This document shows, one piece after another, positions 63,687-64,000 of a stretch of DNA of 64,000 nucleotides. The DNA lies in NCBI GenBank assembly GCA_029204225.1, contig CM055097.1:41942858-42006857 (forward strand). Direction: 5' to 3'. Source of the DNA: Diphasiastrum complanatum (lineage: Eukaryota > Streptophyta > Lycopodiopsida > Lycopodiales > Lycopodiaceae). Within the stretch, counting starts at the first letter, position 1. Each line of letters opens with the position of its first letter. Made by a program: the position numbers and the translations under genes. The notes below the pieces were generated by a model. The model did not search any database. It was given only the letters and a program-made list of their open reading frames with translations, and had not been told where the DNA came from.

Positions 63687-64000
63687 TCACTGATCCTCCA
63701 CCAACTCCTTGCCCTCGTCTGGTGCATTGTTTTGTCGCTCTTACTCTGCCTCCCGGTTAGCCCGAGCTGCCTCCTGCGTAGCCCGACGTCTGGCCGCCCT
63801 TTCCCTGACCATGATGAGCTGCCGTCGTGTGAAATTCATTCCGATCTGCTCATCCAGATCCAGCTCGACAGCGGGGATAGGATCCACAGCGGGGGCAGGT
63901 GGCTCCGGTTCCGGATTTCTCTGTCGACAGCATCTCTCGGATATCTGCCTCTTGCTTCCGATGTCTCTCATTGTGCCTTCGGATGTCTTCCTCAAGCTTC
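63687..64000 (-). pseudogene. hAT-associated accessory protein, element C copy (5' end off window)
   Basis: From the right edge leftward it encodes KLEEDIRRHNERHRKQEADI, then after a frame change EPPAPAVDPIPAVELDLDEQ, IGMNFTRRQLIMVRERAARR, and ends EDQ-stop at 63687-63689. A TAA near 63738 interrupts the tail, where A has CGA. The best conserved part is the helix around IGMNFTRR. Between A and C the accessory is as well conserved as the transposase core by eye, which hints that it was under selection while the family was active. Function unknown. Confidence 0.7.

Larger units (their letters stand above)
60889..64000 (+). mobile_element. hAT-like element C (two convergent genes), runs off the window
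   Basis: The left end, after a short (AT) tract, reads TTAGGTCCCGCGGTACTGGG, nearly the same as element B. A leader ending near 61160 is fused to the transposase core; the BED exon is missing. The transposase (61184-63063, +) and accessory gene (63687 to the edge, -) are convergent as in A. The right end lies outside. Confidence 0.78.

Overview
The window is nuclear DNA from a land plant with a large genome. Introns are multi-kilobase and AT-rich, dispersed repeats are mostly Ty1/copia and Ty3/gypsy LTR retrotransposons, and hAT transposons, a Helitron fragment and hAT MITEs are present. Intron size and transposon mix suggest a fern (monilophyte), but that is inference. I see no prokaryotic operon, tRNA, rRNA or CRISPR array.

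The only host gene I can support is a plant homologue of IPI1/TEX10, a subunit of the Rix1/rixosome complex that processes pre-60S rRNA. Twelve coding exons (9639-48627, + strand) join in frame into 570 codons with no internal stop; the 3' end is not recognised. It spans at least 39 kb because its introns are loaded with transposons. Intron 1 uses a GC donor and holds two degraded gypsy fragments. Intron 3 (16.7 kb) holds a three-layer nest (gypsy B in copia 1 in copia 2), a 3-copy tandem repeat and a Helitron helicase tail. Introns 7 and 8 each hold a hAT-type MITE with a perfect 8-bp target-site duplication.

Upstream of the gene (1-9.6 kb) lie a copia 3' end with its LTR and a decayed non-LTR retrotransposon. 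The latter has an N-terminal CCHC finger, an R2-like RT, and a C-terminal zinc knuckle plus restriction-like endonuclease, a layout not typical of plant LINEs (usually L1 or RTE, with AP endonucleases). Downstream (49.2-50.7 kb) is a gypsy element collapsed to the start of gag plus the end of pol.

The right end (51.5-64 kb) is the most interesting part. It carries three related hAT-like elements whose ends begin CATAG or near it and abut (AT)n tracts. Element A (- strand transposase) and element B (1.2 kb deletion derivative) are head to head around an (AT)74 tract; element C starts at the next short (AT) tract. A and C share an unusual two-gene layout: a BED/DUF659 hAT transposase and, convergent to it, a small charged helical protein. 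Element A is interrupted by gypsy A (53695-58757), whose LTRs end AGTTATG/CATAACT rather than TG/CA, with a 5-bp GGGAT target duplication. Removing gypsy A with one GGGAT restores the transposase frame exactly. Gypsy A itself lacks the protease active site and the integrase core.
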